A stretch of DNA of 64,000 nucleotides from an uncultured Pelagibacteraceae bacterium (GTDB lineage: Bacteria > Pseudomonadota > Alphaproteobacteria > Pelagibacterales > Pelagibacteraceae): the NCBI GenBank assembly GCA_902624185.1, contig CACNWU010000004.1, positions 1 through 64,000 on the forward strand, read 5' to 3'. Below are positions 63,930 to 64,000 of the stretch, piece after piece. How positions within the stretch are numbered: position 1 is the first letter of the stretch; each line of letters opens with the position of its first letter. A model generated the notes under the pieces. It was not told the DNA's origin. It saw only the letters and a program-made list of their open reading frames with translations, and did not search any database. A program made the translations under genes and the position numbers.

Positions 63930-64000
63930 TGCCTAAAAGACAAAGTGGAAATAAAAAAAATAAGCAGAGTAATTTTGCTAAATTAAGTATTTTTCAACCT
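63929..64000 (+). CDS. rpsR: 30S ribosomal protein bS18, N-terminal part (runs off the window)
   Basis: This frame is missing from the ORF track. The ATG at 63929 overlaps the rpsF stop as TAATG and follows an AAAGGAGG site. The visible 24 codons (MPKRQSGNKKNKQSNFAK and so on) are basic and fit the N-terminal tail of bS18. The position after rpsF is the usual order. The rRNA-binding part lies outside the window, so the call relies mainly on context. Confidence 0.85.
   Translation, partial: MPKRQSGNKKNKQSNFAKLSIFQP

Noticed and set aside
1-64000. tRNA, rRNA, CRISPR, IS or prophage elements
   Set aside because: No cloverleaf-sized gap, no spaced repeats, no transposase or phage-like frame, and no gap above about 170 bp.

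Overview
The window looks like a piece of a SAR11 (Candidatus Pelagibacter-type) alphaproteobacterial chromosome. The DNA is very AT-rich, genes are packed with overlaps or gaps of a few bases, and proteins are Lys/Asn/Ile-rich. Gene orders are alphaproteobacterial (hdaA next to purM/purN; lptF-lptG-lptD-surA-pdxA-rsmA; an NDUFA12 homologue; iscR-sufBCDSUTA). A SAM-II/SAM-V-like riboswitch sits before a homocysteine methyltransferase gene, a pairing described for Pelagibacter. I saw no phage, insertion sequence, CRISPR, tRNA or rRNA. No stretch of 300 bases lacks a gene; the longest gap is about 167 bp and holds the riboswitch.

Layout. 1-1.2 kb (minus): the start of an alternative oxidase gene, a LysE-type exporter and a VOC protein. 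1.3-5.4 kb (plus): cysE-cysK, then eight small genes, three of them exported and unrecognised, ending with DUF2798 and an SMR-like membrane protein. 5.4-11.3 kb: an inositol-phosphatase-family enzyme, two 2-oxoglutarate oxygenases, a TPR protein, an azoreductase-like flavoprotein, CcdA and a succinate-semialdehyde-type dehydrogenase. 11.4-16.0 kb (plus): moaA-moaC-thioesterase-moaD-moaE-msrP-msrQ, a molybdenum-cofactor pathway joined to its likely client enzyme, the periplasmic methionine-sulfoxide reductase. 16.0-23.1 kb: DUF779 and an aldehyde dehydrogenase with a Lys-rich leader, moaB, a TauE-type carrier, riboswitch-linked homocysteine methyltransferase, a glycosyltransferase, a DMT exporter and a YbaK deacylase. 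23.3-31.1 kb: glnA (plus), then the iscR-suf iron-sulfur operon (minus), preceded by a near-perfect IscR type-1 box over its promoter.

31.2-46.6 kb: housekeeping genes (alpha/beta hydrolase, anmK, tyrS, an AsmA-like protein, prfB, a class A penicillin-binding protein, RNase E/G, thiSG, aroQ, accBC, DUF2155, NDUFA12) and an orphan NrdJ C-terminal domain. 46.6-53.6 kb: aspS, hdaA, DUF2066, purM-purN, ndk, pepA. 53.7-60.9 kb (plus): the LPS/outer-membrane cluster lptF-lptG-lptD-surA-pdxA-rsmA. 60.9-63.5 kb (minus): fabD-fabG-acpP-gmk. The window ends inside rpsR, after rpsF.

Main points beyond the ORF track: (1) prfB is split there because it carries a canonical programmed +1 frameshift (SD-like AGGAG, then TTT CTT TGA), giving 364 aa rather than 301. 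(2) An IscR box lies over the suf promoter, and its 12-base core recurs just upstream of the alternative oxidase start. (3) A SAM riboswitch precedes the homocysteine methyltransferase. (4) The aldehyde dehydrogenase has an in-frame Lys-rich leader, but a strong internal ribosome binding site suggests a second start. (5) Several starts in the ORF track should be moved (tyrS, pdxA, thiS, lptG, hdaA, pepA, DUF2155, the butyrobetaine-hydroxylase-like gene). I found no convincing wholly new multi-gene system. The best candidates for new biology are the small exported-protein cluster at 2.9-4.5 kb, the hairpin joined to DUF779, and the orphan NrdJ domain.
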